A stretch of DNA of 14,980 nt from Myxococcales bacterium UBA1238 (GTDB taxonomy: Bacteria; Myxococcota_A; Bradymonadia; UBA7976; UBA1532). The DNA lies in the NCBI GenBank assembly GCA_002309015.1, contig DBWM01000016.1, positions 4,296-19,275 of the forward strand. Direction: 5' to 3'. Both the position numbers and the translations under genes were made by a program. The notes beneath the pieces were generated by a model. It did not search any database. It was not told the origin of the DNA and saw only the letters and a list, made by a program, of their open reading frames with translations. Positions 1 to 6,841 of the stretch are shown here, one piece after another. The number at the start of each line of letters is the position of its first letter. The first letter of the stretch is position 1.

Positions 1-1557
1 TTCATCGGCCCGCCGCAGCGTTAAATTGGCCAGTCGCGCCTCGCCGATGAACGAGAGCTCCGCCGCCTCGATGTATCCCGGAAACGCTTGTCCCGCCGAT
101 TCGCCCACTTCATTTAACAGCTCTGCCGCCGTGCGGTTGACCGAGAGATCGGTTTTCGGCGTCTCGTTCGGGAAGGGGCGATCGAGCCTGAGGGAAGAGA
201 GATGCGCGTAGTAGGTATGCGGCCATTGGCGGATCACCTCGCGGTAGAGATCGTGGGCGACGTCGGTTTGTCCCTGCTTTTCGCGCGTGCGGGCGAGCCA
301 GTAGGTGGCGCGGTTGCGGTTGGATCCGCCTTTGGTTAAGCGCGTAAAGCCCTGAGCGGCGATGTCGTAGCGGCCCATGCGGTAATCGAGCCAGACATCG
401 AGCCTGATGGGCACGCCTTTGCGTCCGGTTTTTTGCAGGATCTTGTCGGCTTTTTCGTATTCGCCCTGATCAAAATAGAGCAAGGCGACTTTTTTTTGCG
501 CAGCGACGCTCGGTTTTTTGGGATCTTCGCCCAGGCTCTTCAGGTAAGCGTTTGCGGCGTCGTCATTTCGCCCAAGACGCTTGTAAGTTTCGTAAAGATA
601 TCCGTTTGCGGCTTCCTGGAAGGATTTGGCGGCGGTTTTGGCGACGGGTTCGAGGACTTTGAGGGCGTCTTCAAAGCGCTCCATCTGCATTAAGGTGCGC
701 CCTTGCTGGATGCGGGCGTTGGTGCGCAGCCTGGCAGCTTGTTTGCGGTCGTCGGCTATGGCCGCAAAGGCGGCTTCCGCTTCGGTGTAATATTTGCGGA
801 GTCTCAAATCGGCAGCGCGGTTGTATTGATCCTGTGCGCTGAGCGCCGACGGGTAAACCCCTTGTTTTGCAAGCAATTCGAGCTTTTGATTTGCGACCTG
901 AACCAGCGGATCCCCGGGCCAGTGGGCCTGCACGCGATAGAGCGCCTGTGCGGCTTTTTGAAGATGGCCCGCGCGCTGCTCCGCCTCGGCAATGGCAAAA
1001 TAAGCGGAGGCCTGGTGCGGATATTCGGGATATGTCGTAAGCGTGCTTGTGATTAGAGAAACCGCAGTTCGCTGATTGAGCGCGAGCGCGCAGTCGGCTT
1101 TGCGCATTTGCGCGCGATGTTGCCAAAGCGAAGGCGCCTTGATCTTTTTGTAAACCGCGAGCGCTTCCGCATAGAGCCCCTGGTGAAACAGGCATTCGGC
1201 TGCAAAAAACTGAGCCGTGTTTAAATGGGGCGCGGTCACCGCCTGCAGATCCCGCAGCGCTTTTGCGTAATCGCCCTTTCGGTAAAGATGCAGGCCTCGC
1301 ATCAGGTGAGCCAGATTGCTGCCCCGCGCGTTCGGATTCCCTTGCAAATAGCGTTCGAGCGCCTCTTCGGGGTGATCCTTTTGTTGAACCGCAGCTTTGA
1401 GCGCATCTTCAAAAGGTTCCAGATCCGGACGCCTGGGCCAGACGCGCGCCAGCTCCTTTTTGGTTAAGGTGCTTTCCTGGGCTTGTGCGGGCGTAAGGCA
1501 CAAAAAAGAGAAGATTGCCGAAAGGCAAAGGCAAAAAACAAAGGCAGGATGTTTCAC
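1..1557 (-). CDS. Soluble lytic murein transglycosylase (Slt70-like), N-terminal part, cut by the window edge
   Basis: Reading leftwards from a GTG at 1557 the frame stays open for 519 codons to base 1, so the 3' end is missing. Residues 1-26 form a Sec signal peptide (hydrophobic core, cleavage site AQA|QES). The rest is alpha-helical with TPR-like repeats. Near residues 417-460 the stretch YWLARTREKQGQ followed by YYAHLSSLRL is the signature helix pair that precedes the catalytic domain in Slt70-type enzymes. These periplasmic enzymes cleave peptidoglycan glycan strands to 1,6-anhydro-muropeptides. The SLT catalytic domain should lie beyond base 1, so activity is inferred from the N-terminal superhelix only. 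GTG is chosen because an in-frame TGA lies three codons upstream (1564-1566) and the signal peptide starts there; no clear Shine-Dalgarno is present. It begins 25 bases after the DUF3108 stop, so it is probably cotranscribed. Another periplasmic TPR protein is the alternative. Confidence 0.82.
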   Translation of the reverse strand, partial: MKHPAFVFCLCLSAIFSFLCLTPAQAQESTLTKKELARVWPRRPDLEPFEDALKAAVQQKDHPEEALERYLQGNPNARGSNLAHLMRGLHLYRKGDYAKALRDLQAVTAPHLNTAQFFAAECLFHQGLYAEALAVYKKIKAPSLWQHRAQMRKADCALALNQRTAVSLITSTLTTYPEYPHQASAYFAIAEAEQRAGHLQKAAQALYRVQAHWPGDPLVQVANQKLELLAKQGVYPSALSAQDQYNRAADLRLRKYYTEAEAAFAAIADDRKQAARLRTNARIQQGRTLMQMERFEDALKVLEPVAKTAAKSFQEAANGYLYETYKRLGRNDDAANAYLKSLGEDPKKPSVAAQKKVALLYFDQGEYEKADKILQKTGRKGVPIRLDVWLDYRMGRYDIAAQGFTRLTKGGSNRNRATYWLARTREKQGQTDVAHDLYREVIRQWPHTYYAHLSSLRLDRPFPNETPKTDLSVNRTAAELLNEVGESAGQAFPGYIEAAELSFIGEARLANLTLRRADE

Positions 1558-1582
1558 GGCAGTTCAAAAAACGGTGAGGCCA

Positions 1583-2500
1583 TCACTTGGGGACGTCGCC
1601 GGATTCGACGGTGCGGTTGACAAAATACGCTTCTACATTTCCAAGGATGGAAATGGGGGAAGGGAACACGAGCTTAAGAGGAAGCCTGTTTGTGTCGGTG
1701 GAGAGCCAGACGCTGCCCTTCGCCGGTTTTTCAGAAAGTTGCTTCTTGGTGACGTTGGTACCGCCCGTAATCGTGCTGGAGATGCTGAGCTTTAAGGCTT
1801 CCTGGGTTCCTTTGGGGGTTTTCACCTTTTCAGCATTGCCCACCTTGACGCCGATCAGGCGCTCTTTGCGGCCGTCCCAGACGTACAGCTCAAATTCCAT
1901 ACCGGGCTTTAAATCCATGCGGCGCACGGCGTAGACGGCGCTCAGCGGATCGTAAATATTGGGCGCGCTGTTAAAGACATGCTTGCTGACCTTCTTCTTG
2001 GTGCGCGTCGCTTTGATCTCCTGCTTATCTTGATTGATGATCGAGAGATATTCCGTATTTCCCTTGTTTTCGCGAATATTCGTCTGGGACGTAAAAGGCA
2101 GGAACGTGCGCTGATCCGAGACGGAAACCTGCTTGTCGTCTATGCTGTAGATTTTGTCGGCATCTTTGTTCGTGCGAATAAAGGCAGCAAACGAGATAGC
2201 GGGATGGCTTTCGTAAGTGGTGCGCTTGCCGACGCGAAGGAGCGCTTCACCGAAATTCAGGTTCCCAACTTTAATCATGTATGCGAGTTGCTCACCCTCG
2301 GGAAAGGGCGCTTCGCCCAAAGCGGGCATGGGCTTTAAAGGACGATTGGGGCGCGCGGTCTTTGGAGTGGCTTTGGCAGAGTCAGCCTTCTTTTTGGTAT
2401 GGACCGAAACATCAGACGAGTCGAGCTCAGGCGTAAAAGCCAGGCATGAGCCTGCCCACAACAAAGCGGCGAGAGAAAAACAATGGGTTAAACGCAACAT
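1583..2500 (-). CDS. DUF3108 family periplasmic protein
   Basis: A 305-residue protein with an N-terminal signal peptide (MLRLTHCFSLAALLWAG, likely cleavage after SCLA). A Lys/Pro-rich low-complexity linker (about residues 30-60) follows, then a DUF3108-like beta-rich domain: FPEGEQLAYMIKVGNLNFGEA, the acidic NKDADKIYSIDD segment, YDPLSAVYAVR, LKPGMEFELYVWDG, and a C-terminal GSVWLSTDTNRLPLKL strand. DUF3108 proteins are exported and of unknown biochemical role. The ATG at 2500 is preferred over an upstream in-frame ATG at 2587 because it has a strong Shine-Dalgarno (2505-2511), starts a clean signal peptide, and lies downstream of a good promoter that the longer form would run through. It is the first gene of a likely two-gene unit with the lytic transglycosylase, which points to an envelope role. 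A lipoprotein is unlikely because AGSC does not fit the usual lipobox. Confidence 0.85.
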   Translation of the reverse strand: MLRLTHCFSLAALLWAGSCLAFTPELDSSDVSVHTKKKADSAKATPKTARPNRPLKPMPALGEAPFPEGEQLAYMIKVGNLNFGEALLRVGKRTTYESHPAISFAAFIRTNKDADKIYSIDDKQVSVSDQRTFLPFTSQTNIRENKGNTEYLSIINQDKQEIKATRTKKKVSKHVFNSAPNIYDPLSAVYAVRRMDLKPGMEFELYVWDGRKERLIGVKVGNAEKVKTPKGTQEALKLSISSTITGGTNVTKKQLSEKPAKGSVWLSTDTNRLPLKLVFPSPISILGNVEAYFVNRTVESGDVPK

Positions 2501-2504
2501 GGGA

Positions 2505-2511
2505 TCACCTC
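2505..2511 (-). promoter_or_regulatory. Ribosome binding site of the DUF3108 gene
   Basis: On the minus strand GAGGTGA ends four bases before the ATG at 2500, a near-perfect anti-16S match. It decides the start in favour of the shorter protein with the signal peptide. Confidence 0.8.
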
Positions 2512-2558
2512 GAAAACGAAAATGGGTTAAAACGGTTTTCAACGACTCAATCGCTGCG

Positions 2559-2587
2559 ACAATAGGATGAAGGTTCAATGCAAACAA
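2559..2587 (-). promoter_or_regulatory. Sigma70-type promoter for the DUF3108-transglycosylase unit
   Basis: On the minus strand a -35 box TTGTTT (2582-2587) and a -10 box TATTGT (2559-2564) are separated by exactly 17 bases. Transcription would start near 2552, leaving a leader of about 50 bases before the ATG at 2500. Confidence 0.55.
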
Positions 2588-2681
2588 GTCTTTCGTCCTT
2601 CCGCGCGACTGCGCATTTCATTTTTGTGATCGCAAGCCTTTTAAAACGTGACGCAGGAGTCGTTCATAAATTCAGCGGGCC

Positions 2682-4034
2682 TTACGCGAGGGCGGCGTTG
2701 AGGGCGTCTTTGGGCAGTTGCTGTAAATAACGGATGCAGTCTTCGGGACTCGGAGGATTTTGTAACTCGCCCTGTTCCAGTGCTTTTTGACAAAGCTGGC
2801 GGAGCCTGCCCACTTTGGGACCGCCTTCCAGACCAAAATGGCGCATCAGCAGCAATCCCAGACCCCGGGGCAGCTGCAGTTTGGGCGCGGCATCTTTTTT
2901 TCGCAGGGCGTCGATGCGCTCTTCCAGGGCTTTTAAGTTTTGCGCCACCGCGCTTCTTCTTCCGGGACGCTGGCTCGTGCAGTCTGCGCGCGAGAGATCG
3001 AGCAGATCGTCGAAGATGGGTTCGAGCTCGTTCCAAAGCCTGCGGACGGCGTTGTCGTTCCATTCGGGGCTGTAGAGGTTGGCGCGCGAATGCTGGGCGA
3101 TGAGCTGGCTGATCCGCGAGGCTTCCTCGGGATCAAACTGAAGGCGCGCCGCGATGCCGTCAAAGAGATAGGCACCCAGAATTTCGTGATGCAAAAAATG
3201 CACCTTCCCCTGGGCGTCCAGTCCGCGCGTGTGGATCTTGCCGATGTCGTGGCAAAGGGCGGCCCAGCGGAGCACGGCGGTCGGCGAGACGCGGTCGGTC
3301 ACCTGAAGGCTGTGCTCGAAGATGTCTTTATGGTGCACATGAAAAGATTTGTGAAAATCGACGAAGGCGTTCACCTCGGGCAGCAGGAACTTTAAAAGCC
3401 CCATCTGTTGCAGCGCTTCCAGCGCGGGTTTGACGGCGTTCCCCAAAAGGAGGCGCGTCAGCTGCTCGCGGCAGAGGGCGCGGTGGGCGTATTCGATGCG
3501 GTGGGGTTCAAAGCTGCATCTCTTTTTGAGTTCGGGATCGAGGGTGGCGTCGAGTTCGCTCACGTAAGCGGCGGCGTTTAAACCGAGCATCGGGTTTTGG
3601 GCTTCTTTGGCGTCTTTCGTGCCGCGAAGGATCCGCTTTTTGAAATCCGCAATGCCCCCCTGGGGATCGAGATCGCGGCCTTCCGCATCGATGCCGATCG
3701 CTTCGATCGAGATCGCGCGTTCCGAGAGCCAGCGCAGGGGAGAGTCGCAGGGCCAGATGCGCCAGCCTTCGAGATGCACCGATGCACCGGGGCCCGCCGT
3801 CGCGCCTTTCAGGTTCAGCAGGGTTTCGCGTTTGCAGCGGGCGCAGAGTTCGGGAAAGCCTACAAAAGGCAACTCGGGTTCCAGGCATAAGCGGGCCACA
3901 GCGCCCACGACGACCGGTTCATAGGGCGCCAGCGCAGCCGGAACGCCGGGGATCGCGTCTGCAGAGAGGGGTTCTTTAAAAAAGAGATGCGGTTTCACGG
4001 GCAGCAAGGAGAAAAAACGGGGTTCAGTTTTCAA
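2682..4034 (-). CDS. CCA tRNA nucleotidyltransferase-like HD-domain protein with a degenerate nucleotidyltransferase domain
   Basis: About 450 residues with the layout of bacterial CCA-adding enzymes/poly(A) polymerases: N-terminal nucleotidyltransferase-like domain (about 35-140), helical RNA-binding region (140-220) and HD phosphohydrolase domain (about 228-320). The HD domain is intact: EHSLQV (His241), CHDIGK (His262-Asp263), FLHHEILGA (His282/283), LSRADCTSQ (Asp351). In the N-terminal domain the family motif GGxVRD reads VGAVAR (43-48), the metal-binding DxD region reads PFVGF, and RRDFTINA reads ERAISIEA (105-112); LDPQGG (122-127) is still recognisable. It therefore probably cannot add nucleotides and may act as a phosphodiesterase/phosphatase through the HD domain. 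The start is uncertain: TTG at 4034 has no Shine-Dalgarno, and CTG 4046 and GTG 3998 are alternatives. It follows DUF3737 by 42 bases in the same reading frame. Confidence 0.8.
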   Translation of the reverse strand: MKTEPRFFSLLPVKPHLFFKEPLSADAIPGVPAALAPYEPVVVGAVARLCLEPELPFVGFPELCARCKRETLLNLKGATAGPGASVHLEGWRIWPCDSPLRWLSERAISIEAIGIDAEGRDLDPQGGIADFKKRILRGTKDAKEAQNPMLGLNAAAYVSELDATLDPELKKRCSFEPHRIEYAHRALCREQLTRLLLGNAVKPALEALQQMGLLKFLLPEVNAFVDFHKSFHVHHKDIFEHSLQVTDRVSPTAVLRWAALCHDIGKIHTRGLDAQGKVHFLHHEILGAYLFDGIAARLQFDPEEASRISQLIAQHSRANLYSPEWNDNAVRRLWNELEPIFDDLLDLSRADCTSQRPGRRSAVAQNLKALEERIDALRKKDAAPKLQLPRGLGLLLMRHFGLEGGPKVGRLRQLCQKALEQGELQNPPSPEDCIRYLQQLPKDALNAALA

Positions 4035-4076
4035 AGACGGCTTCAGCGGGGGGCCGCCGGCCTTTCGTTGGGGGCG

Positions 4077-4952
4077 TTAAAGCTGTTCGTCCCGGGGCGG
4101 CAGCCGGAGCGACGGGTTCTTGATGATTTTGCAATCGGAGCCCCTGGCGGCCTGTTCGTTTTGGATCAGTTCGCCGTAGCCCGCGAGTTCGATCTGGCCG
4201 GCCTGGGGATTCTTGATGCTTTGCACTTCGCCGTAAATCCGGGCCTGCAGGGCGCTGCGCTCGAACGCGAGATCGCAGTTTTCGGTGGTGCAGTCTTCGA
4301 GCACCAGGCCTTCGCAGTCGCAGAGGGGCTGAGTGCCCACGATGTGGCAGCGGATGAGATGCAGGTTTTGCGAATACCAGCCCAGATATTCGCCTTCGAT
4401 GCGCGATTCGATGACCGTGAGGTTCTGGCTGTGCCAGAAGGCGTCCTTGGTCTTGAAGCGGCTGTTCTGGATGACGCCGCCTTCTACATATTGAAAGGCG
4501 TATTTGGCGTTGAGCTGCAGGCGGTCGATTTTGAGGTTTTTGCATTCAAAAAAGGGGTAGCCCGAGGTGAGCCTGCAGTCTTTGATGTTGAGATCCCGGC
4601 AGTGCCAGGCGAACTCGTCGGATTCGATGTTGCAGCGGGTGAGCGAGATGCGGTCGCATTCGCGCAGGGATTTGGGGCCGGAGATCGCGCAGTCCTGAAG
4701 TTCCAGATCGCGGTCGTACCAGAAGGGCGCGCGGCAGGTCTCCGCAAAGGTGCAATTCTTTAAGACGGCGCGGTCGCAATGCCAGAGCGGGTAGCGGAGG
4801 GCAAAATGGCAGCCGTCGATCTTGAGCGAGCGGCAGCGTTTGAGCGCGGATTCGCCGTCGGCGGGCCCTTCAAAGCGGCAGGCTTCTAAAATCAGACCGG
4901 TCTGCCCGTAAAAAGCGCGTTCCTGATCGAAAGATTGCGAGGTCACTTTCAT
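4077..4952 (-). CDS. DUF3737 family protein (predicted right-handed beta-helix)
   Basis: A 291-residue protein made of regular rungs of about 20 residues ending in Cys, with repeated patterns such as LKNCTF, LQDCAI, LTRCNI, IKDCRL and LEDCTT; the rungs run from about residue 20 to 250. This matches DUF3737, whose members have pectate-lyase-like parallel beta-helix ladders. Typical family segments include YPLWHCDRAVLKNCTF, APFWYDRDLEL, DAFWHSQNLTVIES and GEYLGWYSQNLHLIRCHI. There is no signal peptide, so it is probably cytoplasmic. No biochemical function is known to me for the family. The ATG at 4952 is preferred over 4964 because GGAG (4959-4962) sits six bases before it. It is the first gene of a likely unit with the HD protein. 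DUF3737 is most familiar from Firmicutes and other gut bacteria, so its presence here may reflect transfer, although its codon use matches its neighbours. Confidence 0.85.
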   Translation of the reverse strand: MKVTSQSFDQERAFYGQTGLILEACRFEGPADGESALKRCRSLKIDGCHFALRYPLWHCDRAVLKNCTFAETCRAPFWYDRDLELQDCAISGPKSLRECDRISLTRCNIESDEFAWHCRDLNIKDCRLTSGYPFFECKNLKIDRLQLNAKYAFQYVEGGVIQNSRFKTKDAFWHSQNLTVIESRIEGEYLGWYSQNLHLIRCHIVGTQPLCDCEGLVLEDCTTENCDLAFERSALQARIYGEVQSIKNPQAGQIELAGYGELIQNEQAARGSDCKIIKNPSLRLPPRDEQL

Positions 4953-4958
4953 GGCGTA

Positions 4959-4962
4959 CTCC
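4959..4962 (-). promoter_or_regulatory. Ribosome binding site of the DUF3737 gene
   Basis: Minus-strand GGAG lies six bases before the ATG at 4952. It overlaps the alternative ATG at 4964, which has no such site of its own. This favours the 291-residue form. Confidence 0.55.
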
Positions 4963-5015
4963 ATTTGAGGTCAGGGTTTATCACCCCTCGAAAGTTGCGG
5001 CCAGATCCAAAGCGT

Positions 5016-5044
5016 TTGGGAGCAACCGCCTCAGGTGTTATGTT
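5016..5044 (+). promoter_or_regulatory. Candidate sigma70 promoter for the methyltransferase-like gene
   Basis: TTGGGA (5016-5021) and TATGTT (5039-5044) are 17 bases apart. Each box matches four of six consensus bases. The start would fall about 25 bases before the GTG at 5077. The divergent DUF3737 gene must be transcribed from the same 124-base gap, but no convincing minus-strand promoter was seen. Confidence 0.35.
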
Positions 5045-5065
5045 GCGGCCACGCTCAAGAGAGCT

Positions 5066-5070
5066 GGAGG
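5066..5070 (+). promoter_or_regulatory. Ribosome binding site of the methyltransferase-like gene
   Basis: GGAGG is followed by six T residues and then GTG at 5077. This selects GTG 5077 over the longer in-frame start at 5035, which has no comparable site. Confidence 0.75.
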
Positions 5071-5076
5071 TTTTTT

Positions 5077-6558
5077 GTGAAGGCTCCCGATCCTTTGCTT
5101 CATCCCGGGCGAGCGGCGCTTTTGGCGCATTTGTTTCAGCAGTCGGTGCCCGATTTGCCGTTTGCGCGCTTCCTCGATCTCGATGCGGGCGAGGGGGAGC
5201 GCCTGTTTGCGCTGGCTGATTTTTGGCCTGCGGCGCGCTTTTTGGGGGTGACTTCAAAGGCGGAGGCGTTAAACGCGAGGGCTGCGGCGTACGGCTTAAA
5301 GCGCCTTCGGTTTGTGGAGACGCTGGAGCAGGCGGATCAGGCGATTTACGATCTTTTGAATCCGGGCGAGGAGCGGGCCTTCGACGTGATTTGGGCGGCG
5401 GGGCAGATGTCGGAGCTGGGGGTGAGCCTTTCGGGGGCGGAGTTGCGGGCGGCGCGGCAGAAGCTTCTGGCGCAGGTGGGGCTCAGGCTTTCGGGTTGCG
5501 GGCTCGCTCTGCTGTCGTTTGATTCCGAGGTGGGCGGGGCGCTGCTCGGGGCGCTGCCCAAAATGCTTCGGGCGCTCGATCTCCCGTCGGCGCAGGCTCA
5601 GGCGCAGGCTTTGGCGTTTTTTGCGCGGTTTATGCCCAAAGACGATCCGCTTTCGGAGCTTTGGGGCGTGGAGGCGCGGTCGCTTTTGGAGGGGCCGGCG
5701 GAGGATTGGTTTGCGCATCGGGGGGCGCCGCTTTCGCTTGTGGAGCTTTGCGCGCTCCTGCCCAAAGCGGGGCTTTGTTACGTGGGGCATCCCGATCTTT
5801 CGGCGATGGTGGGGGCGGACGATCCCGAAACTTCGGCGCAGCTTTGCACCCTCGCCCTCGATCAGCCGCGCCGCGAGTCGCTGCTGGAATGGCGTTACCG
5901 GAGGCCTTTCCGCCAGGCGATCCTCTGCCGCATCGATCGCCCCGTCGATCGCAACCTCTCATACGATCGCTTTCTGGGCCTTTACGCGGAGCCGGTCAAC
6001 CTGAGGCCTTACCGCGCCCAGTCGGGCTTTGGCGTTTTGGGCGGCGGCCGCTTCTGGACCGATCCCGCCCCAGATGTCTGCGATGCCTTGTTATTTTTGG
6101 CCGGCTGCAAGCAGGGCGTCGCGACCGATCGCCTCTTTTCGAACCTGCAGAGCGAAGCCCTCAAGGCGCGCTTTTGCGAGATCCTCCTTCAATGGACGCT
6201 GCGCGGGCTCTGCCGGCTGAGCTTTCAAAAACCGCGCCCCATGCCCGAGCTTTCCGAAGGCTGCCGGTTTTTTGTGAGCCCTGTGGTGCGCGATGCGGGC
6301 GAGCTTGCGGTCAATCACCGTTATGAATCTTACGCCCTCGATCGCTTCGACCGCGCGATGCTGCCCCATTTGACGGGCCAGACCCTCGAAGATCTCGCCG
6401 ATGCGCTCCTGCCGCAGGTGGAAAGCGGCGAACTCCGGATTTTAGGCGACGGAGAGGTCACCACCGAGCGCGGCGCCCTGATCCGGCTCTGCCAAACCCG
6501 CCTGGAGCGCCTCGTCCGCGCGAATCTCTGCGACATCTGGCCCAAAAGAGAGGATTGA
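5077..6558 (+). CDS. Methyltransferase regulatory domain (PKMT-type) protein with an eroded SAM-binding motif
   Basis: A 493-residue protein in three parts: an N-terminal Rossmann methyltransferase-like domain (about 1-155), a middle methyltransferase regulatory domain (about 160-270) and a C-terminal winged-helix-like PKMT domain (about 390-493, with SPVVRDAGE, VNHRYESYALDRFDRAMLP, LEDLADALL). The family includes Rickettsia outer-membrane protein lysine methyltransferases. Motif I is altered: the usual LELGCGxGGNL reads FLDLDAGEGERL (about 32-43). The acidic residue that normally ends strand 2 and contacts the SAM ribose (GVD) is Thr in FLGVT (55-59). The later AHGVYSWVP and SYNTYPGW segments are not recognisable. 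It may be inactive or use SAM weakly. The next gene starts 283 bases on, across a hairpin-repeat array. Codon use shifts from G-ending to C-ending at about 5850. Confidence 0.75.
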   Translation: MKAPDPLLHPGRAALLAHLFQQSVPDLPFARFLDLDAGEGERLFALADFWPAARFLGVTSKAEALNARAAAYGLKRLRFVETLEQADQAIYDLLNPGEERAFDVIWAAGQMSELGVSLSGAELRAARQKLLAQVGLRLSGCGLALLSFDSEVGGALLGALPKMLRALDLPSAQAQAQALAFFARFMPKDDPLSELWGVEARSLLEGPAEDWFAHRGAPLSLVELCALLPKAGLCYVGHPDLSAMVGADDPETSAQLCTLALDQPRRESLLEWRYRRPFRQAILCRIDRPVDRNLSYDRFLGLYAEPVNLRPYRAQSGFGVLGGGRFWTDPAPDVCDALLFLAGCKQGVATDRLFSNLQSEALKARFCEILLQWTLRGLCRLSFQKPRPMPELSEGCRFFVSPVVRDAGELAVNHRYESYALDRFDRAMLPHLTGQTLEDLADALLPQVESGELRILGDGEVTTERGALIRLCQTRLERLVRANLCDIWPKRED

Positions 6559-6576
6559 CGCCGCCGTCCAAAGGGT

Positions 6577-6831
6577 TCCCGACGCTCGGGATTGCATGGC
6601 GCCGCAAAAAGATGGGGCAAAAAACGGCACAAAGTTTCTTTGGACAACAAAAAGAGGCCCTTCAGGACGCTCGGGATTTCCTTGGGCGGCAATTCGCTCC
6701 GCTCTCCCGAGATTCGGGATTTCCCTGGACTGCAAAAAAACGCCTCACCCGAGCGTCACGAAGCCCTTGGGCGGCGCCGATGACCCCCTTCCCGAGGCTC
6801 GGGAAGACGCAAAACCGTAAAGAAGGAATCC
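6577..6831. repeat. Array 1: six ~42-43-bp tandem units, most headed by a 15-bp palindrome
   Basis: Units start at 6577, 6620, 6662, 6705, 6747 and 6790, a spacing of 42-43 bases. The head is a 6-bp arm, 3-bp loop, 6-bp arm palindrome: TCCCGA-CGC-TCGGGA at 6577, TCCCGA-GAT-TCGGGA at 6705 and TCCCGA-GGC-TCGGGA at 6790. Copies at 6662 (TCAGGA-CGC-TCGGGA) and 6747 (ACCCGA-GCG-TCACGA) are degenerate. The unit at 6620 has lost the palindrome but keeps the tail in register. Tails often carry TTTCCYTGGRC followed by an A-rich GCAAAAA block. The array begins 18 bases after the methyltransferase-like stop and ends 10 bases before the next ATG, so it fills the leader of the TPR/ATP-grasp gene. No gene is supported in this gap. 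Confidence 0.8.
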
Positions 6832-6841
6832 GGCCGAAGCG

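Noticed and set aside
671..1195. 174-residue minus-strand open frame within the transglycosylase region
   Set aside because: It is a shifted frame of the long Slt-like reading frame, which is open across the whole region and shows signal peptide and family motifs.
2501..2587. 29-residue N-terminal extension of the DUF3108 protein from the ATG at 2587
   Set aside because: The extension would cross a good promoter, has no Shine-Dalgarno, and hides the signal peptide that begins at 2500.
3987..4763. 258-residue plus-strand open frame opposite the DUF3737 and HD genes
   Set aside because: It lies antisense to two genes with clear family motifs, and its composition is what high GC gives on the opposite strand.
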